From the NCBI GenBank assembly GCA_046727955.1, contig JBKPDO010000235.1, positions 1 through 59,125 of the forward strand: a stretch of 59,125 bases of DNA. Direction: 5' to 3'. This DNA is from DASVXQ01 sp046727955 (GTDB lineage Bacteria; Actinomycetota; CALGFH01). The translations under genes were made by a program, and so were the position numbers. A model generated the notes under the pieces. The model was not told the DNA's origin and did not search any database. It worked only from the letters and a program-made list of their open reading frames with translations. Below are positions 35,959 through 45,186 of the stretch, piece after piece (position 1 is the first letter of the stretch; each line of letters opens with the position of its first letter).

Positions 35959-36849
35959 TCACCCTCGCCGGCGCAGCACCCGTATCGCCATGCCGAGGAA
36001 CACTGCCCCGAACGCCAGCAGGACAGCGACGTCGAGGGTCGCCGGCATGGTGTAGCCGCCGATGGTGATGCCGGTAAACCTGTCGAGCACCGCGGCGGGC
36101 ACGCCCGCGCCATCGAGGACGGCGTCACGAATCGGCGCCATGCCGTAGGCAACTGGGTCGAACCGTGAGAGCACGGTCATCCATCCGGGCAGATTTCTCA
36201 GCGGGAACAGCGCCCCGCTGAGAAAGAACATCGGCAGCACCAGGAACGTCATCACGGTCTGGAACGCCTGCAGGGAGCTTATCCGTGAGGCCAGGGCGAC
36301 GCCGAGGCTGGTCAGCGCGAAGGCGAGGACGAACAGCAACGGCACCAGCTCCAGCACGCCCACGACGCTCAGCTTGACCCCGACGACTGGGGCGAAGACG
36401 AGCAGCAGAACGCCCTGCACCATAGCTTGGGTGGCTCCTCCCAGCGCCTTGCCGACGGCCACCGCGGATCGTTTGATCGGAGCGACGAGGATCTCGCGCA
36501 GGAAGCCGAACTCGCGGTCCCATACCACCGACATGGCGCTGAACATGGCGGTGAAGAGCACCGCCATCCCCAGGACCCCCGGATACACGTACTGGAGGTA
36601 GGTGACGCCAGGAGGCAGGCCCAGGCCGCCCCCCAGCGAGGCGCTGAGACCTGCGCCAAAGATGAGCAGGTACAGCAGGGGTTGCGCCAGCGAGACGAGC
36701 AGGCGCGTGCGGTCACGCGAGAAGCGAATGACGTCCCGGTGCCAGATCACCAAGATCGCCTGTATGAGGGACACCCGCACGTGGGCGGGACGCGTAGCCG
36801 GCGGAGCGGGCGCGGTGGGCGTCGACCCGGCGGGTGCCGCGAGGCTCAT
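35959..36849 (-). CDS. ABC-2 type permease (DrrB-like)
   Basis: A 296-residue membrane protein with about six hydrophobic segments. It has an N-terminal RPAHVRVSLIQAILVIWHRD, an EFGFLREILVAPIKRSAVAV coupling segment and FLSGALFPLRNLPGWM, the ABC-2 signature region (in DrrB-like proteins FxSGxxFPxxxLP). It overlaps the ATPase gene by 4 nt (ATGA-type). It would form the membrane half of a drug or lipid exporter. Confidence 0.9.
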   Translation of the reverse strand: MSLAAPAGSTPTAPAPPATRPAHVRVSLIQAILVIWHRDVIRFSRDRTRLLVSLAQPLLYLLIFGAGLSASLGGGLGLPPGVTYLQYVYPGVLGMAVLFTAMFSAMSVVWDREFGFLREILVAPIKRSAVAVGKALGGATQAMVQGVLLLVFAPVVGVKLSVVGVLELVPLLFVLAFALTSLGVALASRISSLQAFQTVMTFLVLPMFFLSGALFPLRNLPGWMTVLSRFDPVAYGMAPIRDAVLDGAGVPAAVLDRFTGITIGGYTMPATLDVAVLLAFGAVFLGMAIRVLRRRG

Positions 36850-37883
36850 CGGCGTCCTCCTCGACGCTGGGCGAACATGCGCAGCTGCGCCCGGCCGTCG
36901 GCGCGCTCATCGCGGATCGCCCGGCCGGTGAGCTTCAGGAAGACGTCGTCGAGGCTGGGCCGGCGCACGGTGGCGGTCTTCACCGTTACCGACAGGGAGC
37001 GGACAATCTGGGGCACGAACTCCGCGCCGTCGGGGACCTCGATACGGAGCGTCCCGTTGTCCTGCAGGGCCTGGACGCCGAAGCGCTCGCTGACCTCCGC
37101 CGCCGCGCGGACGTTGTCGTCGGTGCTGAGCACCACGACGTCCCCGCCCACCTGCGCCTTGAGCTCCTCAGGCGTGCCCAGGGCAACGATGCGCCCGTGG
37201 TCGATGATGGCGATGCGATCGCACCACTCGGCCTCCTCCATGTAATGCGTGGTCATGAAGATGGTGGTGCGGGTGCGGGCGCGGATGCCCCGCAGGTGAT
37301 CCCAGACCCGCGCCCTGGTCTGGGGGTCGAGCCCCTGAGTCGGCTCGTCGAGGAAGAGCACCTCGGGAGCGTGGAGGATGCCGCGGGCGACCTCCAGGCG
37401 GCGCTTCATGCCGCCGGAGAACGTCTTCACCGCCGCGTCAGCTCGATCCGCCAGGCCGACGGTCTCAAGGCAGATGCCGATGCGCTGGCGCCGCGCCGCC
37501 CGGGGAACGCCGTAGACCCTCGCGTGAAACATCAGGTTCTCGCGAGCCGTGAGCTGATCGTCGAGCGAGGGGTCCTGGAACACCAGCCCGATGCGGGCTC
37601 GCACCTCATCGGGGTCGGTCGCCACGTTGTGACCGGCGACGATCGCGGTGCCCGCGGACGCCTCGGCCAGCGTGCAGAGCACGGAGATCGTCGTTGTCTT
37701 CCCCGCTCCGTTGGGACCGAGGAACCCGAAGATCTCGCCGCGGCGAACGTCGAGATCGATGCCTTGCACGGCCTCCAGGTCGCCGTAGCGCTTGACCAGC
37801 CCGCGCACCGTGATGACGTCCTCGCCTTCGTTGGGAGGGGTCGCCTTCCAGGCGGGCGGAGATCCCGGTGCCCCGGGACTCAT
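36846..37883 (-). CDS. ABC transporter ATP-binding protein (DrrA-like)
   Basis: A 345-residue ATPase. Walker A is GPNGAGKTT, the signature FSGGMKRRLEVARG, Walker B LFLDEPTQGLDP and the switch His TTHYMEEAE. The C-terminal 90 residues (DDVFLKLTGRAIRDE) match the DrrA regulatory tail. The ATG at 37883 overlaps the MarR stop codon, so MarR, ATPase and permease form one operon. The likely substrate is a hydrophobic drug. Confidence 0.9.
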   Translation of the reverse strand: MSPGAPGSPPAWKATPPNEGEDVITVRGLVKRYGDLEAVQGIDLDVRRGEIFGFLGPNGAGKTTTISVLCTLAEASAGTAIVAGHNVATDPDEVRARIGLVFQDPSLDDQLTARENLMFHARVYGVPRAARRQRIGICLETVGLADRADAAVKTFSGGMKRRLEVARGILHAPEVLFLDEPTQGLDPQTRARVWDHLRGIRARTRTTIFMTTHYMEEAEWCDRIAIIDHGRIVALGTPEELKAQVGGDVVVLSTDDNVRAAAEVSERFGVQALQDNGTLRIEVPDGAEFVPQIVRSLSVTVKTATVRRPSLDDVFLKLTGRAIRDERADGRAQLRMFAQRRGGRR

Positions 37884-38368
37884 GCGACGTCCTCGCTGGA
37901 CAGTGATGGACCCGCGACGCGCTCTGTCAGCTCGACCAGAGTCGCCAGCTCCTCGTCGTCGAGGCTCGACAGGGCCTGCTTCAGGGCACGCCGCCGCAGA
38001 GCGAGCGAGCGTTCGAGCAGCGTGCGTGCTCGGGGGGTCAAGGAGAGACGAACGACGCGACGGTCCTGGCCGTCGTGGTCTCGCTGCACCAGGCCGAGGC
38101 GCGCCAGGCGATCTCCCATCTGGGTCGCCGTGCTCATCGACGTCGCCCCCAGGGCATCGGCGAGCTCGCTCATGGTCACGCCGCCGCGGAGGTGGATGGT
38201 GTGGAGGGCACGGAGCTGGTGCAGTGTCACCGCGCCCATCTCGGCGCGCAGGTCCTCGGGCAGCTCCGCTGCGAGTCGACGCTGCAGGGCGGGCTGGGTG
38301 CGCATGAACCGGTCCAGCAGGCTGCTCCGAGAGCCCCGGGGGCCGTGCAGATCGCTCGTTTCCTTCAT
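37880..38368 (-). CDS. MarR-family regulator
   Basis: A 162-residue winged-helix protein: LHQLRALHTIHLRGGVTMSE, LADALGATSMSTATQMGDRL and RDHDGQDRRVVRLSLTPRAR, the MarR recognition helix and wing (D-x-R-D-x-R type). It is the first gene of the exporter operon, with a perfect dyad 12 bp before its start. Autorepression relieved by the exported compound is the usual logic. Confidence 0.9.
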   Translation of the reverse strand: MKETSDLHGPRGSRSSLLDRFMRTQPALQRRLAAELPEDLRAEMGAVTLHQLRALHTIHLRGGVTMSELADALGATSMSTATQMGDRLARLGLVQRDHDGQDRRVVRLSLTPRARTLLERSLALRRRALKQALSSLDDEELATLVELTERVAGPSLSSEDVA

Positions 38369-38379
38369 GGCACCGTATC

Positions 38380-38395
38380 GTACAGATGACTGTAC
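38380..38395. promoter_or_regulatory. Perfect dyad before the MarR operon
   Basis: GTACAG-ATGA-CTGTAC, a perfect 6-bp inverted repeat with a 4-bp centre, 16 bp in all. It begins 12 bp upstream of the MarR ATG. MarR dimers typically bind dyads of 16-20 bp. Its closeness to the start suggests it overlaps the transcript start or leader. Confidence 0.65.
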
Positions 38396-38706
38396 TATGC
38401 CTCAACCCGTACTTTTGCCCATGCGGTGCCCGGCCAGGCCCGCGGGCCCGCGTCTGCCTGCCCCTGCCGTGCCCCCTGATCCGCTCCCGCGTCCGGTTGT
38501 GCTGCGGCTCCCATCCGTTGCCGCCTGCGGCCCCGACGAGATCCTGCACGTGCTGCTGTTGGCCGGTGCCGCCGGGATCGGGTGGCCGAGGAGGCTGACG
38601 AGGGACGCGAGTGGACCGCGGCGGCTGAGGGCGGACCGTCCCCGGTAGGGGGAGGGGATCTGCCAGGGAGCTCAACCCTTGAACCTCCGAGCGCCCATCC
38701 TTGCGC

Positions 38707-39698
38707 TCAGAGCCAGTTGTAGCGGCGGAAGAGCAGGTACAGGCCCGCGGAGGCCGCGACCATCAGGGCGGCGGAGGCCACCACACCCCAGAGGCGGCCA
38801 AAGCCGGGGTAGGGCACGTTCATGCCGTAGTAGCCGGTGATGAGGGCGGGCACGGCGATGATCGCCACCCAGCTGCTGACCTTCTTGACGATCTGGTTCT
38901 GCCGGTAGTCCCGCAGGCTGAGGTTGGTCTCCACGATCGTGGCGACCAGGTCGCGGAGCGAATCGGACGACTCGCTGACGCGCAGGATGTGGTCGTACAC
39001 GTCCTGGAAGTAGGGATAGAGCTCGTCGGAGACGGCCGCGGTTTCGCGCCGCATGAGACTGCTGATCGCCTCGCGCATGGGGACGGCGAGGCGGTGGAAG
39101 CGGGCCAGGGCACGGCGCATGTCGAACCAGTGCCGCTGTTTGGCGGGGTCGAGGGGACGTTCCGCGAAGATGGCCTGGCTGACCTCCTCGTAGTAGTCGT
39201 CGAATGCCTGCGCGTCGTCGAAGTAGCCGTCGACGACGACGTCGAGGAGGCCGTAGAGCAGGAAGGGCACCCGTGGGCGGCGAGGTCGGGCGAGCGGTCC
39301 CAGCGCTTCAGCACGGGCTCGATCGAGAACCTGTTGCTCTCGCGGACGGTGATGAGCCAGCGCTTGCTGATGAACGCGTCGATCTCGGTCGCTTCCAGGC
39401 GGCCGTTGGCGATGTCCACGTGCACGGCGTAGCAGGACAGGAACAGGTGCGTGGCGTAGCGGTCGAGCTTGGGACGCTGATGCGGTCCCAGGGCGTCTTC
39501 GACAGCCAGCTCGTGCAGGCCGAGCTCAGCGGCGAGCTCGTGGAGCTGCAGCTTCGAGGGGGTGCACAGGTCCACCCACACCACGGTGTCGGGCCGCTCG
39601 AGGTAGTCGGAGACCTTGGCGATGGTGAAGTCCTCGGCCTCGAGGACGCCCTGGCGGTACGCCCTGGTCATGGCATCGCCCATGACACTCTCCTCCAT
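38707..39698 (-). CDS. corA: CorA-like Mg2+/Co2+ transporter, one frameshift
   Basis: Two frames join into one protein of about 330 residues. The N-terminal part has VVWVDLCTPSKLQLHELAAE and EIDAFISKRWLITVRESNRF, the cytosolic funnel. A missing G in a G run near 39273 shifts the frame, and VPFLLYGLLDVVVDGYFDD continues to two C-terminal helices with the YGMN selectivity motif (GYYGMNVPYP). The indel is probably a sequencing error. The start is ATG 39698 or 39683. A pentameric divalent-metal channel of the inner membrane. Confidence 0.8.
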
Positions 39699-39751
39699 CC
39701 CTCGGCGGCGGGCTTCGCCAATGCGATCGGTCGGTGGCGATCCGGGTCGAT

Positions 39752-40405
39752 TTATGCCTCGCGGCTCCCGGCGCGACGGCGGGAGTTGACCACATGGCCA
39801 GCGAGAAACATGTGTGCCCGAGCAGGGCGAGCTTGCGTGGGCGACAGGTGCGGTGGTCGCAGTCCAGACAGCGGTGGCATGCGCCAGTCCTTGCGGTCGA
39901 CGCCGACGGTGTTCCGTGCCAGCGGTCGGACCACGGCTGGGTCCGGGTGACCGCGTCGTGGCAGCAGCGCGACAGGGATGGCCATGCCGAAGCCGGCACC
40001 GCTCACGAGCAGGCCCTCGAGCGTCCGGCCGTCGATGTCGGGGAGCAGGGTCGCGGCGGTGAACGCCAGCGACACCACCAGGACGGGCAGCAGCAGCGCC
40101 AGGACCCACAGCAGCCGGGTGCCGTGGTTCTGGCCGGCTTGGGCGTAGGTGGCGATGCCGCCGGCGTCGTTGTCGGCGACCATGACGATCAGCCCGGGGC
40201 CCATGATGGCCAGCAGGGTCCGCAGCCGGGTCGGCCAGGAGCGGCGGGGGGCGTGGTCGTGGCGGCTGATGGAGCCGAACGCGCCGGTGATGTCGCCAAG
40301 GTGCGCGGGGTCGAGCACGGCAGTCCCGGCCATTGCTGCCGGGCTCGTGGGTGGTTCGGGCGTGCCGGGCACGGGACGCAGAGGAGCGCCGCGCCGCTCA
40401 GGCAT
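39752..40405 (-). pseudogene. Truncated Nramp-like metal transporter
   Basis: LAIMGPGLIVMVADNDAGGI followed by ATYAQAGQNHGTRLLWVLAL is the first helix of an Nramp-related protein, with DNDAGG where canonical Nramp has DPGN. The following text (LLPVLVVSLAFTAATLLPDI) should be more than 300 residues of further helices but turns at once into a tail I cannot place. This suggests a large internal deletion, 217 residues instead of about 420. It lies just upstream of corA on the same strand. Confidence 0.5.
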
Positions 40406-40640
40406 GGCTCACCGCCGACCTCCTGGTAAGACTGGCTCCACCATAGGGTACGCAACAGTCGGTGGGTTTCTGAGCTGGTCGGTGGTGGTGCGGGGCGGGA
40501 GGGCCCGGCGCATCGGGTGATTGTCCCGTGCCGTTCCCCGGTCGGCTGGATCGTCTCCCAGACCACGCGCACGGCCCTGCCTCATCTACGCTGTTTGTTT
40601 GTCAGCTCGCCGTATCGCGTCACCAAGGAGGCCCGTCCCG

Positions 40641-41684
40641 GTGCGAAGGGGCGCACGGCACCGGCGCCGCTTGGCGCAGGAGCAGGACGCCGCCACCCTC
40701 TACCGCGCCCTGGCAAGGCAGCGCCACGGTGAGGAACGCGAGATCCTGCTGGCGCTGGCGCGGGCCGAGGAGCGCCACGCCGCGCACTGGTCGGCGCGGC
40801 TTGCCCCGGCCGAGCAGGCGCGACGGCGGCTGGGGGTGCGCGCGCGGCTGCTGAGCTGGCTGGCCCGTCGGGTCGGGTCGCTGCTGGTGTTGGCCGTGGT
40901 GCAGCGTGCCGAGGCCGCCGGCGACTACGACAGCGACCCTGACGCGACCGCGGCGATGGCCGCCGACGAGCGGGTGCACGCCTTGGTGGTGGCCGGGCTC
41001 GCGCAGCGGCAACGCGCCCGCGCTTCAGGCTGGTTTCGGGCGGCGGTCTTCGGCGCCAACGACGGGCTGGTCTCCAACCTCTCGCTGGTGCTTGGCATGG
41101 CCGGGGCGGGCAGCTCCTCGCAGGTGGTGCTGCTCGCCGGCATGGCGGGGCTGCTGGCCGGCGCGCTGTCGATGGCCGCGGGGGAGTACGTCTCGGTGCG
41201 CTCCCAGCGGGAGCTGCTGGACGCCGCCGCCCACGAGCTTGACGCGGCGACGCTGCTTGCGTTGCGCGAGCACGACGCCGGCGAGCTGGCGCTGGTCTTT
41301 CGCGCCAGGGGGATGACTGTCGAGCTGGCCGAGCAGCGTGCCGCGGCACTGCTTGGCGAGCACGACAGCGAGCCGGCCGGCAGGGAGGATGCAGCCGGCC
41401 AGGAGGTGGTCGGGTCTGCGGCAGCGGCGGCCGGGTCGAGTTTCGCGGCCTTTGCCAGCGGTGCCGCCATCCCGGTCCTGCCGTTCGTGGCTGCCTCTGG
41501 GCCCGTCGCGATCGCGATCGCCTCGGCGCTGGTCGGGGTGGCGCTGTTTGCGACCGGAGCTGCCGCTGGCGTGCTCACCGGGGGCCCGCTGCTGCGCCGG
41601 GGCCTTCGCCAGCTCGCCATCGGTGCCGCAGCCGCCGCGGTCACCTACGGGCTTGGCCGCGTCTTTGGCGCCACCATCGGCTGA
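40641..41684 (+). CDS. VIT1/CCC1-family transporter with ferritin-like domain
   Basis: A 347-residue protein. Residues 10-130 are a rubrerythrin-like helical domain (EQDAATLYRALARQ, EREILLALARAEERHAAHW) with metal-type Glu and His residues. Residues 150-345 are the VIT1/CCC1 membrane domain: FRAAVFGANDGLVSNLSLVL, AGALSMAAGEYVSVRSQREL and a final helix pair. The GTG at 40641 is chosen for AAGGAGG 9 bp upstream. Such proteins move Fe2+ or Mn2+ out of the cytosol. With CorA and the Nramp remnant it makes a metal-transport cluster. Confidence 0.85.
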   Translation: MRRGARHRRRLAQEQDAATLYRALARQRHGEEREILLALARAEERHAAHWSARLAPAEQARRRLGVRARLLSWLARRVGSLLVLAVVQRAEAAGDYDSDPDATAAMAADERVHALVVAGLAQRQRARASGWFRAAVFGANDGLVSNLSLVLGMAGAGSSSQVVLLAGMAGLLAGALSMAAGEYVSVRSQRELLDAAAHELDAATLLALREHDAGELALVFRARGMTVELAEQRAAALLGEHDSEPAGREDAAGQEVVGSAAAAAGSSFAAFASGAAIPVLPFVAASGPVAIAIASALVGVALFATGAAAGVLTGGPLLRRGLRQLAIGAAAAAVTYGLGRVFGATIG

Positions 41685-41759
41685 CAGGCTACGCAGGTAT
41701 GGCGTGAGAGAAACCTCAGGGAACCCTGGGATATCTCTGATTGCGGCAGGCGTCGAACG

Positions 41760-42790
41760 TGCGCAGCCGGTCAGGGGAGCCGGTGGAACCAGGCCAGCGA
41801 CAGCGCGCCGCCGGCGGCCAGCAGCACCAGCGCGGCCGCGGCGAATGCCACGGTGATCTCCTGGTCTTGGCGGACGAAGCCGATGCGGGTGCCGAGCCGG
41901 CGGTAGATGCGCTCGAGGTTACTGGCGCTGGGGCGGTGAAGGCCTGACCGCCGGTTCGTTGCGCGATGTCTTGGAGGCCGCCCGGGTCTGGGGGGACGGG
42001 GGTGGGGGGACGGGGGTGGTGCGCAGCTGCCCGGACTCGTCGGGCACGTCGACGGTGCCTGACTGGGTGCCCAGCGCGATGGCGTAGATCGGCACGCCGA
42101 GCTGGCGGGCGTGGTCGGCGGCGACCAGTGGTTGGGTGCGGCCGCTGGTGTTGGCGCCGTCCGACAGCAGCAGGATCACCATCGGCAGGGTCCGCAGCGC
42201 CGGGTCCGGGGCTGGCCGTGGCCGGGCTGGGGCCGCCCCGGGGGAGGTGCTGGTGGTGGGGGGTGGTCGCTTGAGGTCCAGGGCGCGTTCGATGGCGTCG
42301 CCGATGGCGGTGCTGCCCTCGGCCTGCAGGGAGCCCAGGGCGTCGTGGACGGCTTGGCGGTCGGTGGTTGGCGGGGTGATGAGCTGGGCGGTGGTGGAGA
42401 AGCTTATCAGCCCGACCCGGTAGGCGCTGGGGAGCCGGTCGACGAACCGGCCGGCGGCATCGACGGCGGCGAGCAGGCGCGAGGGGCGACGTCGGTGGCG
42501 TTCATGGAGCCGGAGACGTCCATGATCAGGATCACGTTGGCCTGCTGCTTGGGGACCAGGACGGTGGCCTGCGGGCGGGCGAGCGCCAGCAGCAGGCCGG
42601 CCAGTGCCAGCAGGTACAGCGCGGCCGGCAGGTGGCGGCGCCAGCCGGGCGAGCGGGCCACGACGTTGGCGAGCAGGTCAGGTTGGTGAAGCGCGCCGCG
42701 TAGCGGGCGCGGCGCCGCTGGCCGAGCAGGTAGGCGATCAGCGCGGCCGGGAGCAGGGCTTGCCTTGCGCCCGCGAAGTTGGTAGAACCG
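41760..42790 (-). pseudogene. VWA-domain (BatA-like) membrane protein, multiple frameshifts
   Basis: Pieces in different frames line up as one protein: PAALIAYLLGQRRRARYAAR, LLANVVARSPGWRRHLPAAL, ANVILIMDVSGSMNATDVAP (the VWA MIDAS motif DxSxS), VILLLSDGANTSGRTQPLVA and GVPIYAIALGTQSGTVDVPD. Breaks near 42688, 42485 and 41985 are each single-base losses in short homopolymers. The N-terminal start is not identifiable. BatA-like proteins work with MoxR ATPases, none of which is visible. It may be intact in the organism; as given, it is not translatable. Confidence 0.55.
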
Positions 42791-42837
42791 TGCAGAGACG
42801 GGCACCTTTCCGCATGTTTCCACAGTAGGGAGAATGC

Positions 42838-43605
42838 GTGCTGCCCGAAGAGCGCCGGCTGCAGATCGTCGAGCAGGTCAGCACGAGGCCACTCGTTCGG
42901 GCCGACGAGCTGGCTGAGCGGTTCGGCGTGTCAATCGAGACCGTCCGCCGCGACTTGGACGCGTTGCAGCGTGAGGGCCTGGTGCGCCGCGTCTACGGCG
43001 GGGTCACGGGAGTCGCGGCCCGGACCCTGGAGCCGCCCTTCGATCAGCGGAGCAGGTTGCACGCCGACCGCAAGGCGGCCATGGCGCGGCTCGCCGCCTC
43101 CCTGATCGCACCGCCCGACACCCTGATCCTCGACATCGGCACCTCCGTGGTGGAGCTGGCCAGGCAGCTCCCGCCGGAGTTCCGCGGGCTGGTGCTCACC
43201 AACTCGTTGCTGGTCGCCGCGGTCGTCCAGCGCGAGGGCGTCGAGGTGCACGTCTCGGGCGGCCGCATCCGCCACGGCGACCTGGCCTGCTCCGGTTCGC
43301 ACGCCGAGGCGTTCTTTGCCGAGTACTTCGCGGACAAGGCGTTCCTCGGCTCGGGCGGCGTCCATCCGCAGGCCGGCCTCACCGACTACTACCCGGACGA
43401 GGTACGGAGCCGCCAGGTGATCCTGGACCACGCCGCCGAGCTCTACGTGCTGGCCGACTCGTCCAAGCTCGGCCAGGTCGCCATCCGCAGGGTGTGCGGC
43501 CTGGACCGGCTCACCGCCGTGATCACCGACGACCGGGTCGCGCCGGACGTGGCCCGCGCACTGGAGGGTGAGGGGGTGAGGCTCCTGGTCGCGGAGACCG
43601 AGTGA
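42838..43605 (+). CDS. DeoR-family regulator
   Basis: A 255-residue DeoR/GlpR-type repressor. Residues 1-60: RLQIVEQVSTRPLVRADELA, ERFGVSIETVRRDLDALQRE, GLVRRVYGG, the family helix-turn-helix. Residues 75-250 are the sugar-phosphate-sensing domain with LILDIGTSVVELARQL and LTNSLLVAAVV. The start is GTG at 42838. It heads an operon resembling glp genes, so a polyol phosphate is a reasonable inducer. Confidence 0.9.
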   Translation: MLPEERRLQIVEQVSTRPLVRADELAERFGVSIETVRRDLDALQREGLVRRVYGGVTGVAARTLEPPFDQRSRLHADRKAAMARLAASLIAPPDTLILDIGTSVVELARQLPPEFRGLVLTNSLLVAAVVQREGVEVHVSGGRIRHGDLACSGSHAEAFFAEYFADKAFLGSGGVHPQAGLTDYYPDEVRSRQVILDHAAELYVLADSSKLGQVAIRRVCGLDRLTAVITDDRVAPDVARALEGEGVRLLVAETE

Positions 43606-43638
43606 GCCGGCCCGGAGCGGGCCGCAGGCAAGGGAGGC

Positions 43639-43663
43639 GCTGTCGTCGAAGGCTGTCGTCGAA
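43639..43663. repeat. 12-bp direct repeat before the permease gene
   Basis: GCTGTCGTCGAA occurs at 43639-43650 and 43652-43663, one base apart, in the 72-bp gap between the DeoR gene and the APC permease. The permease Shine-Dalgarno AGGAGG follows at once. It could be a DeoR binding site or a slippage duplication. Confidence 0.4.
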
Positions 43664-43677
43664 CAGGAGGAACGTCT

Positions 43678-45186
43678 GTGGCTGTGGATCGGACGGATGA
43701 CGCGCTGCTGGAGCGGTTCGGGTACCGGCAGCAGTACGTGCGGACGTTGCGGCGATTCGAGTCGTTCGCGATCGGGTTCTCGTTTATCTCGATCACTACG
43801 GGGATCTTCACCACGTTCGGGTTCGTGCTGAACAACGCGGGGCCAAGGGGGATCTGGACCTGGCCGATCGTGATCGTGGGGCAGACGCTGGTGGCGCTGG
43901 TCTACGCGGCCCTTGCCGCCAAGATCCCGCTGGCCGGCTATTCCTACCAGTGGGCCTCGCGCCTGACCAGCCCATTGGTCGGGTGGTGGTACGGCTGGTT
44001 GTCGTTCGCCTTCTTGTCGATCGTCACCGTCAGCGTGGACTACGCGTTCGTGCAGGTGGCGTTCCAGCCGCTGATCGGCCAGGCCTACACGCCCACCTCG
44101 GCGGCGTTGTGGACGTTGCTGGTGCTGGCGGTGCAGGCGGCGCTGATCATCTGGTCGACGCGGATCGTGACCAGGATCAACAACACGGCGGTGTCGACCG
44201 AGATCATCGGCATCGTCGGGCTGAGCGCGGTGTTCCTGATAGCGGCCCTGTTCGCCAGCCACGGCCACTGGGGCAACCTGGGCTCGACCGGGATCGTTGG
44301 CAGCGCGGGCTGGTGGTCCTGGCTCGGGCCGTTCATGCTGGCCACCCTGCTCGGCGCGTATACCATCGTCGGTTTCGAGTCGGCCAGCAACCTGTCGGAG
44401 GAGACCCAGGAGCCGCGCCGCGTCGTGCCGGGCGCGATGGTGCGGTCGGTGGTGCGGTCGGTGGTGTGGTCCGGCGTGATCGGCATGGTTTTCCTGATCC
44501 TGCTGACCGTGGTGATCGACGACGTCCCGGCGGCCTCCGGGGACGCCGCGCCGGTGGCGTTCGTGCTCAAGGACGTGCTGGGCGGTTTCGTGGAGAAGCT
44601 GTTCCTGCTGTTCATCTGCGTCTCGATCTTCGCCTGTGGGCTGGTGATCATGGTGACCAACTCGCGGCTGATCTGGTCGATGAGCCGGGACCGCCGCTTC
44701 CCCGGCCACCAGGTGTGGTCCCGGGTGCCGCGCCCGACCGGCGGCCCGGCGTTCGCGACGCTGCTGGGCGCCGGCATCTCCGCGGTGATCGTGCTGGTCC
44801 TCAGGACCAACACCAACGCGCTGGTCAACCTGTTCACCGCCTCGACGCTGATGCCGGCGATCCTCTACGCGGGCACGGTCCTGCTGTACGTGCTCACGGC
44901 GCACCGGGTGCGCAGCGACACGCGCTTCTTCCAGCTGGGGCGGTGGGAGTGGCCGGTGATCATCGGGGCGCTGGTCTGGCTCGCTTACGAGCTGGTGATC
45001 CTGCTCGGCCCGGCGGACTTCCGCAGCGCGCAGCGCTACGCGCTCGGCGCGGTCGCGGTCGGCCTGGTGGTGTTCGTGGCCATGCTGCTGCTGGAGCCGG
45101 GCGCGATGCGCGCCGAGGCCGGCGCGCACGGCGGGGAGGCCCTGGAGGTCGCCGACGAGACCGCGACTGGAGAAGCCCCGGCGTGA
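43678..45186 (+). CDS. APC-superfamily permease of the kinase operon
   Basis: A 502-residue permease with about 12 hydrophobic segments. SFAIGFSFISITTGIFTTFG corresponds to APC TM1, and GAYTIVGFESASNLSEETQE to TM6 and its loop (the GFE-x-x-x-x-x-EE motif of amino acid/choline-type members). GTG start behind CAGGAGG. It imports an amine, amino alcohol or amino acid rather than glycerol, judging by family. Its stop overlaps the start of the kinase gene by 4 nt. Confidence 0.85.
   Translation: MAVDRTDDALLERFGYRQQYVRTLRRFESFAIGFSFISITTGIFTTFGFVLNNAGPRGIWTWPIVIVGQTLVALVYAALAAKIPLAGYSYQWASRLTSPLVGWWYGWLSFAFLSIVTVSVDYAFVQVAFQPLIGQAYTPTSAALWTLLVLAVQAALIIWSTRIVTRINNTAVSTEIIGIVGLSAVFLIAALFASHGHWGNLGSTGIVGSAGWWSWLGPFMLATLLGAYTIVGFESASNLSEETQEPRRVVPGAMVRSVVRSVVWSGVIGMVFLILLTVVIDDVPAASGDAAPVAFVLKDVLGGFVEKLFLLFICVSIFACGLVIMVTNSRLIWSMSRDRRFPGHQVWSRVPRPTGGPAFATLLGAGISAVIVLVLRTNTNALVNLFTASTLMPAILYAGTVLLYVLTAHRVRSDTRFFQLGRWEWPVIIGALVWLAYELVILLGPADFRSAQRYALGAVAVGLVVFVAMLLLEPGAMRAEAGAHGGEALEVADETATGEAPA

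Noticed and set aside
42931..45129. A 732-residue minus-strand reading opposite the DeoR and permease genes
   Set aside because: Its His/Arg/Gln/Asp-rich composition is typical of antisense to GC-rich codons, and both plus-strand genes are clear.
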